Shown piece after piece: positions 34,640-45,960 of a DNA stretch of 64,000 nucleotides. Source of the stretch: Otis tarda (Eukaryota; Chordata; Aves; Otidiformes; Otididae); assembly GCA_026413225.1 (NCBI GenBank), contig CM048552.1:207713553-207777552 (forward strand), given 5' to 3'. Numbering within the stretch: position 1 is the first letter of the stretch; every line of letters starts with the position of its first letter. The notes beneath the pieces were generated by a model. That model saw only the letters and a program-made list of their open reading frames with translations, had not been told where the DNA came from and ran no database searches. A program made the position numbers and the translations under genes.

Positions 34640-35905
34640 AGTCTGCACGCTACAGGTCTGCTTAGAAGAATCCCACGCAATAGAGTCCTGGAGATAAAAA
34701 GGGTGGAGAACAACTGGTTGATTTTGAAGGATCATATCTTCCAAGCTCAAGAGTGGTCCAACTCAACATGCAGGAAATTAGGCAGAAGTATGAGGAGGTC
34801 TGCATGGATGAATAAGAAGCTCCTGACTAAACTTTAACACAGAAAGGAAGCATAAAAGCAGGGTCAGATAAATCAGGAGGTACTGTCCAAACATGCAGGT
34901 GAGGGATAAGAAAAGCCAAAGCCTATCTGGAGTTTAATCTGGCAAGGAGCATGAAGAATAACAAGAAAAGTTTCTATAGCTATATTAGGAGCAGAAGAAA
35001 TATTAGGATAAATGTGTGTCCACTGTTGAATGAGCTGGGGAACTTGGTGATAAAGGACAAAGTACCTTCTTTGCTTCAGCATTTAGTGGTAGGAATGGCC
35101 TTCAGGAATCTCAGCCCCTGAGACCAGATGGAAAGTCTAGATCAAGGAAGACTTACGTTCGGTGTAGGGCAATAAGGTTAAGTAACAAACTGGATGTACA
35201 TATATCCATGGGAATCAGTGAGAGCTGAGGGAAGCGGCTGATGATATTGCAAGATTACTCTTACAGTGGCAATCAGGCCAACTGGGGGAAGTTCTTAAGG
35301 ACTGACAGAAAATAAATGTCCACAAGGAGATGAGTAGCTGAGTGGATAAGGGGAGAGCAGTGTACCTTCTTCATCTTGACTTTAGCAAGGCTTTTGATAT
35401 GGTCTCCCATAACATACTCAGCCACAAAAAGATGAAGCATAGAATGGATAAATGGACAGTAAGGTGGACAGAAAACTGTTCCTAACTGCCAGGCTGAAAG
35501 GGTTATGCTCGTCAGCATGAAGTCTAGCTGGAGGCCAGATTTAGTGTTGCATCTTGGGCAAATATTGGGGCCAAAACTGTTCATAACCTTCTTTAATGGC
35601 CTTGACAATGGGACAGGCTGCACTCCCAGCAGGTTTGTAGATTGTTAAAAAGTGGGAGGAGTGACTGATGCACTGGAGAGTTGTGCTGCCATTCAGAGGG
35701 ATCTCGACAGGCTGGAGAAATTGGCCAACAGGTAACAAGTTGGAATGCAGCCTTGCAGAGAAGGATCTGGGGATCTTGGTGGACAAGATGTTGAACGCGA
35801 GCCAGCAAAGAGGGCCAACGGCGTAGTGGGTTGCTTTAGGTACAGCATTGCTAGCAGGTTGAGGGAGGTGATCTTTCCCCTCTATTCAGCTACTACAGCA
35901 CATCT
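34640..35905 (+). mobile_element. Old CR1 LINE fragment spanning reverse transcriptase, 3' end missing
   Basis: A degraded sense copy of the middle of CR1 ORF2. Recognisable pieces in order: WLILKDHIFQAQEWSN and SAWMNKKLLTKL (34589-34837 frame, before the reverse transcriptase), a KNNKKSF-Y-like segment near 34957, reverse-transcriptase motif A as HLDFSKAFDMVSHN (about 35372-35412), WTVRWTENC near 35452-35480, a GLDNGTGCTPSRF segment running into the motif C position (about 35597-35648), AAIQRDLDRLEKLANR near 35687-35732, and an ASRLREVIFPLYSA stretch near 35850-35890. It breaks off there, before the C-terminal part and 3' UTR found in all the young copies. Stops and frameshifts are frequent. 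CR1 copies normally keep their 3' ends, so the 3' loss came later. Confidence 0.88.
35634..35648 (+). pseudogene. Lost reverse-transcriptase active site (FVDC then stop)
   Basis: At the place of the catalytic FADD motif (motif C) of CR1 reverse transcriptase the sequence reads TTT GTA GAT TGT TAA, that is FVDC followed by a stop. The second catalytic aspartate is gone, so this copy cannot code for an active enzyme. Motif A upstream still has its aspartate (35378-35380). Confidence 0.8.
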
Positions 35906-35954
35906 GCAGCTATCTCTAGCAAACTCAAGGCCAGGCAGTTTTCATAAGTATCAG

Positions 35955-36065
35955 GACAATACAAAAGCTGTTGTGCCCTGGGAAATGAGAAAAGCAGAGA
36001 CACATTCCCCAAGGCAGAGGAGGGAACTGAACTCAAATTTTCCGCATCCTGTGTGATTTCCTAAC
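35955..36065 (-). repeat. MIR-like SINE remnant
   Basis: CTGGGAAATGAGAAAAGCAG, CACATTCCCCAAGGCAGAGG and GGGAACTGAACTCAAATTTT follow the reverse order of the old SINE ('gggaaactgaggcacagag', 'ttgcccaaggtcacac', 'gggattgaacccagg'), ending with a CTAACAAATGGGCC box similar to 'ctaaccactgggc'. It sits 50 bases beyond the break of the old CR1. Confidence 0.55.
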
Positions 36066-37400
36066 AAATGGGCCAGAAGTTTAGTACCAATTTAGGAAAT
36101 GGAACATCAAGGAGTTTATTCCCAAGTCTACTTTTGGGTGCTTGCATTAAGAGCTTGTTTCCTTCTCAGTGGAGAGAGCTGGACTCTGGAGGGTGATGGA
36201 GAGCACTGAAAACCAGGCTGCTGCTCTGAATTGCCCTCTGAACAAGGCACTGTTAAGAACAATTCTGCTCTGGCCCCTATGAGGTTTCCCTAATGAGGTT
36301 TTCCAAGAGCTATTGTTTCTGCCAAGCTTCGTGTCCTACATTTGCATATCCTGGCATTTGCAATGCCTTGAAAATTAAGAAGTAAAAAGCCCTGCCCTTT
36401 GCAAATCCTAAATACAAATATAAGAAAATAGCTTTCAGCCTGCAAATTCACAGCACCTTCATGGGGAGAGACAGCAAAAGATGGCAAGAACTCTGATTGT
36501 TTACAGTAGAGGTGTGAATCTTATGGACCGCAAGCAAGAATCAGCTTGGTGTTTCTGTACGGGTGTGTTGTGCAAACAGGGCTGGTGGGCTTTTGGGTGG
36601 TGTTGAGTTGATGGATGACAGACTGACTCTACAGCAAAGACAGTAAGGGAACAGGAGTAAGGAAAAGAGGGAGTGAAGTCTGCAGCATGGGACCGTCACA
36701 GTATTTGTGAGAGTGTAAAAAAAAAGTTGGCAGAGCTTTCTATATAGAGATTTCTATAACTCATAGAGATTTCAGGCCTTTTTCACTTCTGGGGCCTTAA
36801 GAGGCAGAGGAAGGGCAAATGGAGATGAATTTTTTGGCTATAAATAAAAACAGAAAGGTAGCATGAAGATTACATTATTCCAATGTAAAATTAAATTATC
36901 TACCCTGCTCTTACTGAATAGGATGTTCTAATAGAGAGCCCTGACTCAGATTTTACTAGCAGCATGTACCAAAAATAAGAAATGAGCACTCAATGATTTT
37001 ACAAGGTCATTATAAAAAGACCTGGAAATACAATTAAGTTCCAAGTGGAAATAAAGAACTAATTTAGAATATTGGGTTTGTTTCTTGTTTTTCCTTTAAA
37101 ATATGTGTCACTGAGAAACCTTATCGTGCACTGGCAGTATTATAAAGGTGATAAATATACCAGACGGAGTCAAGTTACCCCTGAGGCTTCCACTGAATTT
37201 CATAGCTACCTATAAGCTAAGTAATCTCTTCATTTTCCTCAGTCCTAGTAACACTTTACCTAAGTTTGATATGCACTTTTGAGAGCTGCTTTTCCAAAAG
37301 AACGTGGACAAGTTGAAGAGAGTGTGGAGGAGCTCTGTGAGAATGATCAGTTGGAGGGTCGGTTGCCCTCAAATGCATGAGAAGGACCTAAAAATCAGAT
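36066..37400. other. Non-coding interval, no feature recognised
   Basis: No repeat family or coding frame was supported. Confidence 0.4.
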
Positions 37401-37667
37401 GAATCATAGAATCATAGAAATAAACATAGAATTGTTGAGGGTTGGAAGGGACCTTAAAGATTATCTAGTTCTAACCCCCTTACCCTGGATGGGGATACCT
37501 TCTACTAGATCAGGTAGCCCAAAGCCCCACCCAGCATGGCCTTGAACACTTCCAGAGATGGGTCATCCACAACTTCTCTGGGCCCTGTTTCAGTGCCTCA
37601 CCACCCTCACAGTAAATAATTTATTCTTAATATCTAATCTAAATCTATCCTCTTTCAATTTGAATCT
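37401..37667 (-). mobile_element. CR1 LINE 3' end, reverse orientation
   Basis: Opens with GAATCATAGAATCATAGAAA, the reversed terminal repeat, followed by a short disruption (TAAACATAGAATTG) and then GTTGGAAGGGACCTTAAAGA. The CATGGCCTTGAACACTTCCA block and the reversed RFRLDIR-like segment (37623-37666) follow. It is more diverged than the copies at 15028 and 42098 and has lost its left ORF2 part. Confidence 0.93.
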
Positions 37668-38925
37668 TCTTAAGATTATTCAAGTCTTCTTCATGTTCCC
37701 TGTGGATATAACAAAGCAATTCATTTTACCCCTCCACGAGCTTTCACCTGCTACAAAAGTTGAAAGTAGCATTTAGTTCACAGTCTGAAGAGAAAGCTTC
37801 AAAATATTTTTCTTTAAAACAGACCTTAATTTCCTTGTAAGATCTTATTCTACATGTTGTCTGTATATAAAACCTGAAAGCCAGTTTGCTGTTCACCACT
37901 CCTAAACTTAACAGGTGATACCAACAGAATAAGCTTAATGCTACCAAATCCAGTGAACTCACATAGGAAATATTTCGATATTTTTAGTTATGTTATGAAA
38001 GTTATTCTGATTGTTTTCCCCAGTTCTTTGGCACTATATTGTGATCTTTTCCATTTTGTCTAGATGCCTCAAGATTTATGTCACTACAAGGAGATTTTAG
38101 CTGTTACTAGACCCGCAAGACAAATTGCTCATTAAGCTGGGGAGGCTTTAAGGCAGGGTTATGTTCCATGGGCAAACATGTAGCAGGATGATGAATTAAA
38201 TAGCTCAGGTTTTTTGAGTTTGTTTTCCTGATGAATGCACTTTAAATTGCTGGATAGGAAAAGGCCTTGCTGAAACACGTGGATGATATTAACACAATAG
38301 AGTGTAAGTGTCACTGGTGGAAATTTTTGGTTTTAACTTTATACTCTCCCTATGTATATGTATAGGTTTTTGAACAGGCTCATGTTTAGAGTATTTTTCC
38401 ACTTTATGTAGTTGGCAGTTTTCACTCAAAAAATGTTGTATTAAATAAAAAATTTCAAAAGTTGCAGAGAAGTAACCTGTAAGAAATTGTTGCAGTAGCA
38501 TTGGTTTTACCTTCATTGCATGAAAGATTTACAATGGCGTCATTTTCCCTATTTAAGATTTAGATTAGCCTCACAGTACAAAGTAGAAGGCTCTGCATTT
38601 TCAGGAATAAAGCAGCTCTTTGTTCACTTTTTCTGACTAGATTTTTTTTTTTTTTAAATCCCCTTCATTGCCTGTGCTGGACACAGTTCATCCTTGTTTC
38701 TTAGCCAAGCCCTGCACCAGGCAGGTGCAATTATTATGACACAAAACCACATAATTCTAAATTTGCATAATGTATTTATTGAAGAATTCCCGAAACCTTA
38801 AAAAAATTGTCTTCTCACCAGACATGCCATTTGCCTTCACTAGAAATGCCCTTTACGTAGCTAACTGCCGCCAGCTGTGTGTTTTTAGCAAAACTCTTTT
38901 ACCTCCCTTTACATGTCTCTTTCTT
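37668..38925. other. Non-coding interval, no feature recognised
   Basis: AT-rich unique sequence with a T run at 38642-38655. No repeat or coding signal was supported. Confidence 0.4.
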
Positions 38926-39005
38926 GTCTGTGTCATTTGGACTGTACACTCCTGATAGGAAGGACTGTCTCCTACTGTGCTTTTGTACAGCGCCTAGTGA
39001 AACAG
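38926..39005 (+). repeat. Tail of an old amniote retroposon
   Basis: TTTGGACTGTACACTCCTGA, AGGAAGGACTGTCTCCTACT and TTTTGTACAGCGCCTAGTGA follow, in order, a dispersed tail common in bird, turtle and crocodile DNA ('agactgtaagctctttggggcagggaccgtct', 'tttgtacagcgcctagcaca'). I recognise the motif string but cannot name the family with certainty; L2- or SINE-related origin is likely. Confidence 0.45.
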
Positions 39006-42000
39006 CAACCACCGGGTTGAACTCTTTATTCACCTACTCCACGTCAGGGCACAGCCTACGTGTTAAACTGCTAGAGGACCGAAACATGCCTTTCTGTCAC
39101 TGCACCGCAGGCACTCATAAAAACAAACAGTTCCAAGGCTGAACCGACCCTCACAGAGTTTGTGCATCATGGCATTGTGCATCATTTTGGCTAAACTGTT
39201 GACTGGAAAATACATCTCAATCTTTAACATTCCATTTATAAGCTTTTTAATAAATAAAAAAAAAAAACTAGAATTCATGATCTGTCCTCTCAGTGCAAAG
39301 CTCTTCACTTTAAAATGTAGGCTACAAAACCAATACCGAGGCTAGTTGTTTCAGGTGAGACGTGATCAATGGGGAGATGTTGATTTATTTGCTAGGAATA
39401 GTTTGTGCCCACCATGTACTACACTCAGGTGCTAGTCTGAGTTTGTAGGTTATCTTTAAGATTATCTTTTAAAAAATGCTTGAACCTGATGCAACATTTT
39501 GGTCAACTGCAGCTTTGGTAGAATATTTACTCAGGAAAGTGTCCTGTAGTTTACTTAACAACAGCTAGAGTCCATACCGTGACTTATGCCTGTATAAAGC
39601 CACATTCCCCACCCCACCTCAGCACGCTGTTTCCTCTGCAGATCACTTTACCTGGGAAAATTAATGAAAGAATGAAGTGAGATAGTGCACTCTGTCCAGG
39701 TTGGTTAGCGATGCCTGGGGAGGATACAAGACACCACCTCCAGTCCTGATGCAACTTTCTTAAACACACATGTGCTCACAAGGTGAACTTGGGGACCAGT
39801 GTAGCCCCAAACTATTTATTGTGTAACAGGGAGGTTTTTGGTATGAGTTGACACTATCATCCAGTGGTAAAGGATGCTTTCAAAGATCACCCACACAACT
39901 CCCTAGAGACCAAAGAGCCCTCTTACTGTCTGCTGCACTCTGCCTGGGGAATACCCTCTTGCTATTCCTTCAAATTGAAAAGGACACTCTCAGTCTCAAC
40001 TGTCCATCGGAACAAGACCTTATAGGAAAATCATTTCAAGAAGGGAGAGATGTAGGTAGGAAGAAGAAGGGAACTCTTAAAGAAATTCCTTACAGAATTT
40101 TACTACTGCAGATCAGTAAGTGAGCTGATAGAGAATATTTCAAAAGGCGGTTGGGCTAACAGCATTCAAAGACATCTTTCATACTTAGTACGATTTATCT
40201 GAAGATTTTATTAGAAAGGAAGTTTAAAAGGCCCTTTTTTTCCCTCATCATATCAATATGAGAGTGACAATACTCTCCATTCCTGTTTGTGGGAAGAGTT
40301 TGCCCTTATGCTTGGTCATAATTTTGACTATTTGCAGTTATTTCTGACACGCAAGGGAAAATAAAAAGATAAATAGTGTTATATACTGGGAAAGAAAATG
40401 GATTTTTATAGCTCCCAGACAACTTGAGGATTATCCAGATTTGAAGGCAATGGCTTATGGCTTGATAGTCTGAACAGACCTTTCAATAAGACCAAATCAA
40501 GAAGACACTTTCATTTTTCTTTCTCTGTTGTTTCCTGGTGGTAGCATTTTCAAAAGGACGTGCTTCTTTTCGGTGGCTCCCAAAGTATGCTGGAGACACA
40601 TTCACATTTCTTCTGATCTTTAGTCATAGTACAGAATCTCCAGTATTATACAGTGCCTTCTGTTAAAGCCTTTCTTGCTTTTTCGAACACAATTGCAAAA
40701 AAAAAAAAGTAGTGAAGAGGTGAATTTTCACAAATAAAAAGCTGTTGCCATGTCATTTGTGCTAGAAAGAGAGTCTGGTTATCACGCACCGTGGTTGCAG
40801 TGTCAGCCCCCGAACTGCAAGGAATCTTGCAGGAGAGTGGAAGGGATGCTGTCAGCCCCTGAAATGGTGTGCTGTAGGCGAGAAGCACTCTCCAAATGAT
40901 CCGGAGGGCTTTCAGTTCCCCACTTTTCCAGGGGGAATGACAGAAGTGTGTCTGCTTCACGTGGGGGTGCCTCATACACACAAAAAAAATAAAAAGCTAG
41001 TGTATTCCAATAACAAGAGAAAATACAAAACTAAAAAATACAGACAAAAGTGCAAAGCAAGTGTATTGTGTTGAATCAGTAACAAAACACCTAAGCAGCC
41101 CAACCTCAGAGCCTGTCCCACAGCCTCAGCGAGAGAAGGTCATGTCATAAGGTATCTAGAAAAGGAGCTTATTTTTTCAAGAGTAGAAGAGCAGAAAAAA
41201 ATGCACCCGACCATCATTTGGCCCAGTCACAGCTTTGTTCATGTCAACTGAGGCTCTGACCTATTTTATGAACCACTTTTTAAAAATGAGTATTTCAAGC
41301 ATTTTGTCACTCATGACTGGCCGTGTTTTATTGTCGCTTCACCTTCTTCATTCCACAAGAATTGTCTACAGTGTTTCGTGTGCTCCACTTTCTCCCTCTC
41401 AGTATGCAAAAGCTATCCAAGACTGGACCTACTCTGGTTACTGATATGTCTGAATGAATATAGAGGTCTTTTCTCTCAGGGACTCTCTTTGGGGGCAAAA
41501 CTGAAGTTTTATCAACCACAACCCAGACCCTTTTATTTGAAAATTCATTTAACAAAGTTTCTTTAAAAGTGCCCTTTGACATCCCTACATGAGGTAAGTA
41601 GATCATGCTAAACAATCAGACTCTTTCCTGCCACCCTTAAAAATAGTTTAAATGCCATAAAGCAGCTTAGAGAAGGTTTCCCCACAGAAAAGCACTAGAA
41701 GTCTGTTGTAAGCAATCTACACCGCAGGATCTCCCAAAGAACTGTGCTGCAATTCAAGGCTGTAGCAAGCCAGGTCCTCATAGCCTAGCTCTGGAGCTGG
41801 TATTCCCACTGCAGTAGCCCAGAACCGTGGAAACACAAAATTACCACCTTCCCTTTGCTGTCCCTCAGAAGCAGTATAGATTCTGCCTAAATGTCGGCTT
41901 GCACACAAATCTCCAGAAAAAGAACAGAAGAACAGCAACAAAATATTTATGATCCTCTAAATGTAAGTAGTCGTTTGTCTGCCAATCTATAGTCCCCTGT

Positions 42001-42097
42001 TTTAAAAGTCAGCACAATTTCTTTAGGTGATGACTGTGGACAATATTAGCTGAACAGCCCATAAGGTTTTTGTGAAATATCTGGGCTGCAAGCACTT
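39006..42097. other. Non-coding interval, no feature recognised
   Basis: No supported gene or repeat. Frames of up to 111 codons (such as 40646-40981 on the minus strand) have no recognisable family. Confidence 0.4.
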
Positions 42098-42427
42098 ACA
42101 GAATCATAGAATCATAGAGTCATAGAATGGTTTGGGTTGGAAGGGACCTTTAAAAGCCATCCAGTCCAACCCTGGTGCAAGGAGCAGGGGCATCTCCAAC
42201 CAGATCAGGTTGCTCAGAGCCTCAGCCAACCCGGCCTTGAACGTTTCCAGGGATGGGGCATCCACCACCTGTCCGGGAAACCTGTGCCAGTGTTCCACCA
42301 TCTTCATTGTAAAAAATTTTTTCCTTATATCAGGTCTGAATCTGCCTCCTTCTGTTTTAAAACCACTATCCCTCATCCTTTCACAACAGGCGCTGCTAAA
42401 GTGTTTCTCATCATCTTTCTTATAAGC
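42098..42427 (-). mobile_element. CR1 LINE 3' end, reverse orientation
   Basis: Starts with AGAATCATAGAATCATAGAG and TCATAGAATGG, then GTTTGGGTTGGAAGGGACCT. The minus-strand frame 42376-42104 is open for 90 codons and covers the end of ORF2: [34 protein letters not shown], then a GPFQPKPFYDSMIL ending whose last residues are coded by the terminal repeat. It is 5'-truncated near 42427. After 30047 it is one of the better preserved copies. Confidence 0.95.
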
Positions 42428-43061
42428 TAATATGCTTTCCTTTAACTCAGTTATGTCTCCGTAGTAATTGCTGTTTACACAGTATGTTTTCTAAGCCAGG
42501 ATAATATTCTTTTTATGTGATTCTTCAAAATTAAGCCAATACGGTACCAAGTTTATTAATTTTCACTGAAGCATTACAGAAAAGCTATTAAGGTGCTGGC
42601 TATTAGCCTAATAGCAATAACATATTTTTTTTCTCTTTTAGAATCTGAAGTGGACAAAATGGCAATTGATAACAGATCTGCTACTCAGACAAATATCAGA
42701 ATGAAGTAGACCTATAAATACAAAAAAAAAAATTAAAGTGATGAAGTGGTTTGTTCATTAACATAAGGGCTAGATTTCCATCCAAACGACACTACTGAAA
42801 GGAAAATCATGCTAGATTGACTATAGCTATGTGATGTCCATCTGGATCAAACCTCTCTGGACCAGAAGGAGCTACGACATCTGACTGCTGCTGAGGCCAG
42901 AGGTTCTGAGCACTCACTTGAAAATAAATGCTCTCTACTATACAGAGAGGACCAGCCATGGCCTGACCCTGCCACTCAAGACTGCCTACCAGCACAGAAC
43001 TGAAACAGCTCTTGTCCAGAGGCGATGTACTCTCTGCAAAGGTATAAATGGCTTGGACCTC
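42428..43061. other. Non-coding interval, no feature recognised
   Basis: Unique sequence with poly-A/T tracts near 42620 and 42721. No coding signal. Confidence 0.4.
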
Positions 43062-43285
43062 CATCTGTCATTAATTGGTGCAAGTCCAATTAAGTTAATG
43101 CCAAATGGATTTATACCGGATGACGACCTGGCCCTCAGTCTCTTAGAAAGTCATGCACATTCAATCAAAACGCAATGAATTATCTGTTTTTCTCAGGCAT
43201 TTTGTTTGATATGGATTGATGCTGTTGTGTTCACTCTGCCTTTAAATTAAAAGCTGTTGGGGCAAGGACAGAAGGACTCTACCAT
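43062..43285 (+). repeat. Old amniote retroposon remnant
   Basis: ATTGGTGCAAGTCCAATTAA, AATGGATTTATACCGG and GACCTGGCCCTCA (43074-43140) resemble the repeated 'gtgtaactccattgaagtcaatggagttacacc ... gatctggccc' dispersed motif of amniote genomes. CTTTAAATTAAAAGCTGTTG and GGGGCAAGGACAGAAGG (43240-43276) resemble the tail described at 38926. The order and spacing suggest one element, but the match is weak. Confidence 0.35.
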
Positions 43286-45424
43286 CAGTCCAGGTCCATT
43301 TAGAGGAAATAAAACAGCTTATATTGCTAAAGAACAAGATAAAACAAACAAACAAAAAAAACCCAAACCAGCACAATCACCCCATTGATTCCTCCTCATC
43401 CCAATTAAAACTGACAATGCAAGGAGACAAATCCTTGAAAGTACAAGAGTCAAGATTTTTGACTCTGCTTAGCAGGGACCATGTATTTGCCCATTTCTGT
43501 TCTGCCACAGTAAAGCCTGTGGGAGCTCTGATTTCTTCCAGAGCCAAAGTTCTTATTTTCAACAAGCCATATATTTAAAAGGAACCTCTTGAAAGCACTT
43601 TCTAGTTCAAGGAGACTGCATATTTTGATCTTTGAAAAAAGAGATTAGACAACAGGATTTACTGTTGGTCAAGTTATCTTCATCAGTCATTGCTACCTTT
43701 ATTTCCAGTCTTCATAAACAAGCAAGAAATAGTTTAATTTATGCACATTGATACATATTTGTTCATCATTTAAATCTCACCCTAGACTTTCTGAAAGGGT
43801 TGCCTACAGTAATTCAAAGCTTGGACACCCTTTTTCATAGGTATGAAGTATAAGAATGACAGCCAAGTGCCTCAGTAAAAAACATGCATCATTTATAAAG
43901 ATTTCCCTAAAGAACCTCAAATGTTATCTGCATAGGGCTTGTAATATATAAAGATAAATGAGTAAACATGTATTCATTACATTTGTTATTACTTATTATT
44001 ATTTACTATTACATAATTATTACATATCCTACTAGCAAATATTGTTCCTAGTCATAGACTTTCTATAATGTGCCTTTTCAAACACCTCTGTATACACGAA
44101 GCCTTTTTCTTTTTCAATAATTTCTTTTAAAATGTATTTATTTATTTGTAAATAAAAGATTAAGGCCTATAAGTAAATAGTAGACTCTGAAAGATGAGTT
44201 TTCCTTAAGGCTATGGAGCAACAAGTAAAGTACTATGTTCAATAATATGAGGGTAAAGTGATGAGATACCTAGTAGAGTTCCCTGAGGGACCTCTAGATA
44301 CAGACCTGGTACATGTTGAAGAAAAAGACCAGATCATTTCATTTTATGATCTCTTCCCAACTTCATTCAGTTTCCGTAAGTATATAGTTAGGTAGAAATG
44401 GGAATGAATTTAATGAGGTTAGTCACATATTTTTCTCTAACTAAAGCAGGAATGGAGTAAGTATACAGCCCAACGGCAGGATCCATGGTGAGGTTTTTCC
44501 TGTAAATTCCCAAATTTTTCTACAGATTTGCCTTCTCAATGTTTTTTCATACAAGTGCTTTTTCAGATTGTTTCTTTCCTCTTGTGACTTGCCTTAGTCA
44601 AAGAGCATTTTTTAGGTACATAGAGACTTCAGTAACAGCACAAATATTTCCTATTTATTTATTGCCATTATAAGCACGGACACATAACCCCACCTGCCCT
44701 ATCTTAACCTTTTCCTTAACCACTTTTTCTTATTTTAGTTGCTAATAATAAACTCTAATCCACAGTCTGAGAAATAATTAATCCATCCAGAAATCACTTT
44801 CTAAGACACTGCAGTATGGAGTTATATCTCCTGTTGCGGTCTCCTTCCATCTGTACCATGGATGTCCTATCAGCTCAGTGTGCTCTGTACAGACACATTA
44901 TTACACAAATTGGATTTTCTTTCACAAGAGAGAAAATAAAAAATGACAGCTAAAGAAAGCCTATTTTCAGACATTACTTGGTCTTCTCAAAATCGAATGA
45001 GAACTATAAAAATGTCACATTGACTTCTCAATCTTAATTTCTGTGAATCCAAAGCAGAGATCAAAATAAAACTTAGTTATTCCAATTTGCATTTAAAAAG
45101 GAGCAAAATATTCACATCAAATAACTCCTTTGTCAAATTAGATGCTAGTTAAAATGCAGAATGTGCAGTTTCAAAAGGATTGTCATTATTTGTGTTATTT
45201 TCCCTGTATAAATTCCTTTTAGGTAGTTTGTTGCAAGTTTTGTTACCCATTTTTTTGAAATGTTATGAAAGTTACTCATATCCCAGTGCTGCTATGCTTC
45301 TTATGTATTAAAAAGCACACACTGAAGACATGAGAAGTTCTATCCTACCAGAGGATGTAAGCTAGCAGAAAACACTACATCATCTCCCTAAATATCAATT
45401 ATGCACTAGGCTGCCCTTGTAGAC
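43286..45424. other. AT-rich non-coding interval
   Basis: Contains a TTATTA-rich low-complexity patch at 43983-44040 and an ATTT run at 44139-44153. No gene or repeat family was supported. Confidence 0.4.
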
Positions 45425-45960
45425 TGCAGCTGAGGTGGGCTATATAATCTCCAAGGAGGAGAGCGACGTGCCTCTTCACTTTCCAGAGAGGCTTAGGTAA
45501 GCGTCTAACCACTCTGGAGCCAGAAACTCTGCTTATGCTTTGGTGAGGACACAAGCACGTAGAAAACTTTCATATAAGACTGGGAGGTGGGCAGAGATTT
45601 TAGAGAACTCAAAAGTTTAAACAACAGCTGAGAAGTCTTTCTTTTTATTTATGATCTGTTTGGGCACAGACACCTACCTTGTCTTTAGAAACCAGCCCAG
45701 CCCAATGCAGTGCAGTCTCAAAGCAGCCCTTTGATTTGAAGATAGATCCTGGAAAAAAAAAAAAAAGAAAAAAAAATCACCAAACTACAGAAAGAGGAGG
45801 TCATCTTTCCCTTCTTTAGTAGCTGAGCAGTAAGGGAACCTGCCTAGATAAGGAAGGATTGTGCTTAATATCCCTGTCTGTCTTCAGGGATTTGAAACTT
45901 TCCACCTTCTAGGCAACTGTTCTTACCACTGGGATAAACCCTACCTGCAGAATTAGCCAA
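45425..45960 (-). repeat. Possible paired tails of old tRNA-type SINEs
   Basis: Two separate boxes have the look of reversed SINE 5' ends: GAGGCTTAGGTAAGCGTCTA followed by ACCACTCTGGAGCC (about 45487-45523), and GGGATTTGAAACTTTCCACC followed by TAGGCAACTGTTCTTACCAC (about 45889-45939). Each resembles 'gattcgaaccc ... aggtgagcgccctaaccact'. A long A-rich tract (45750-45776) lies between them. Low confidence because only short words match. Confidence 0.3.
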
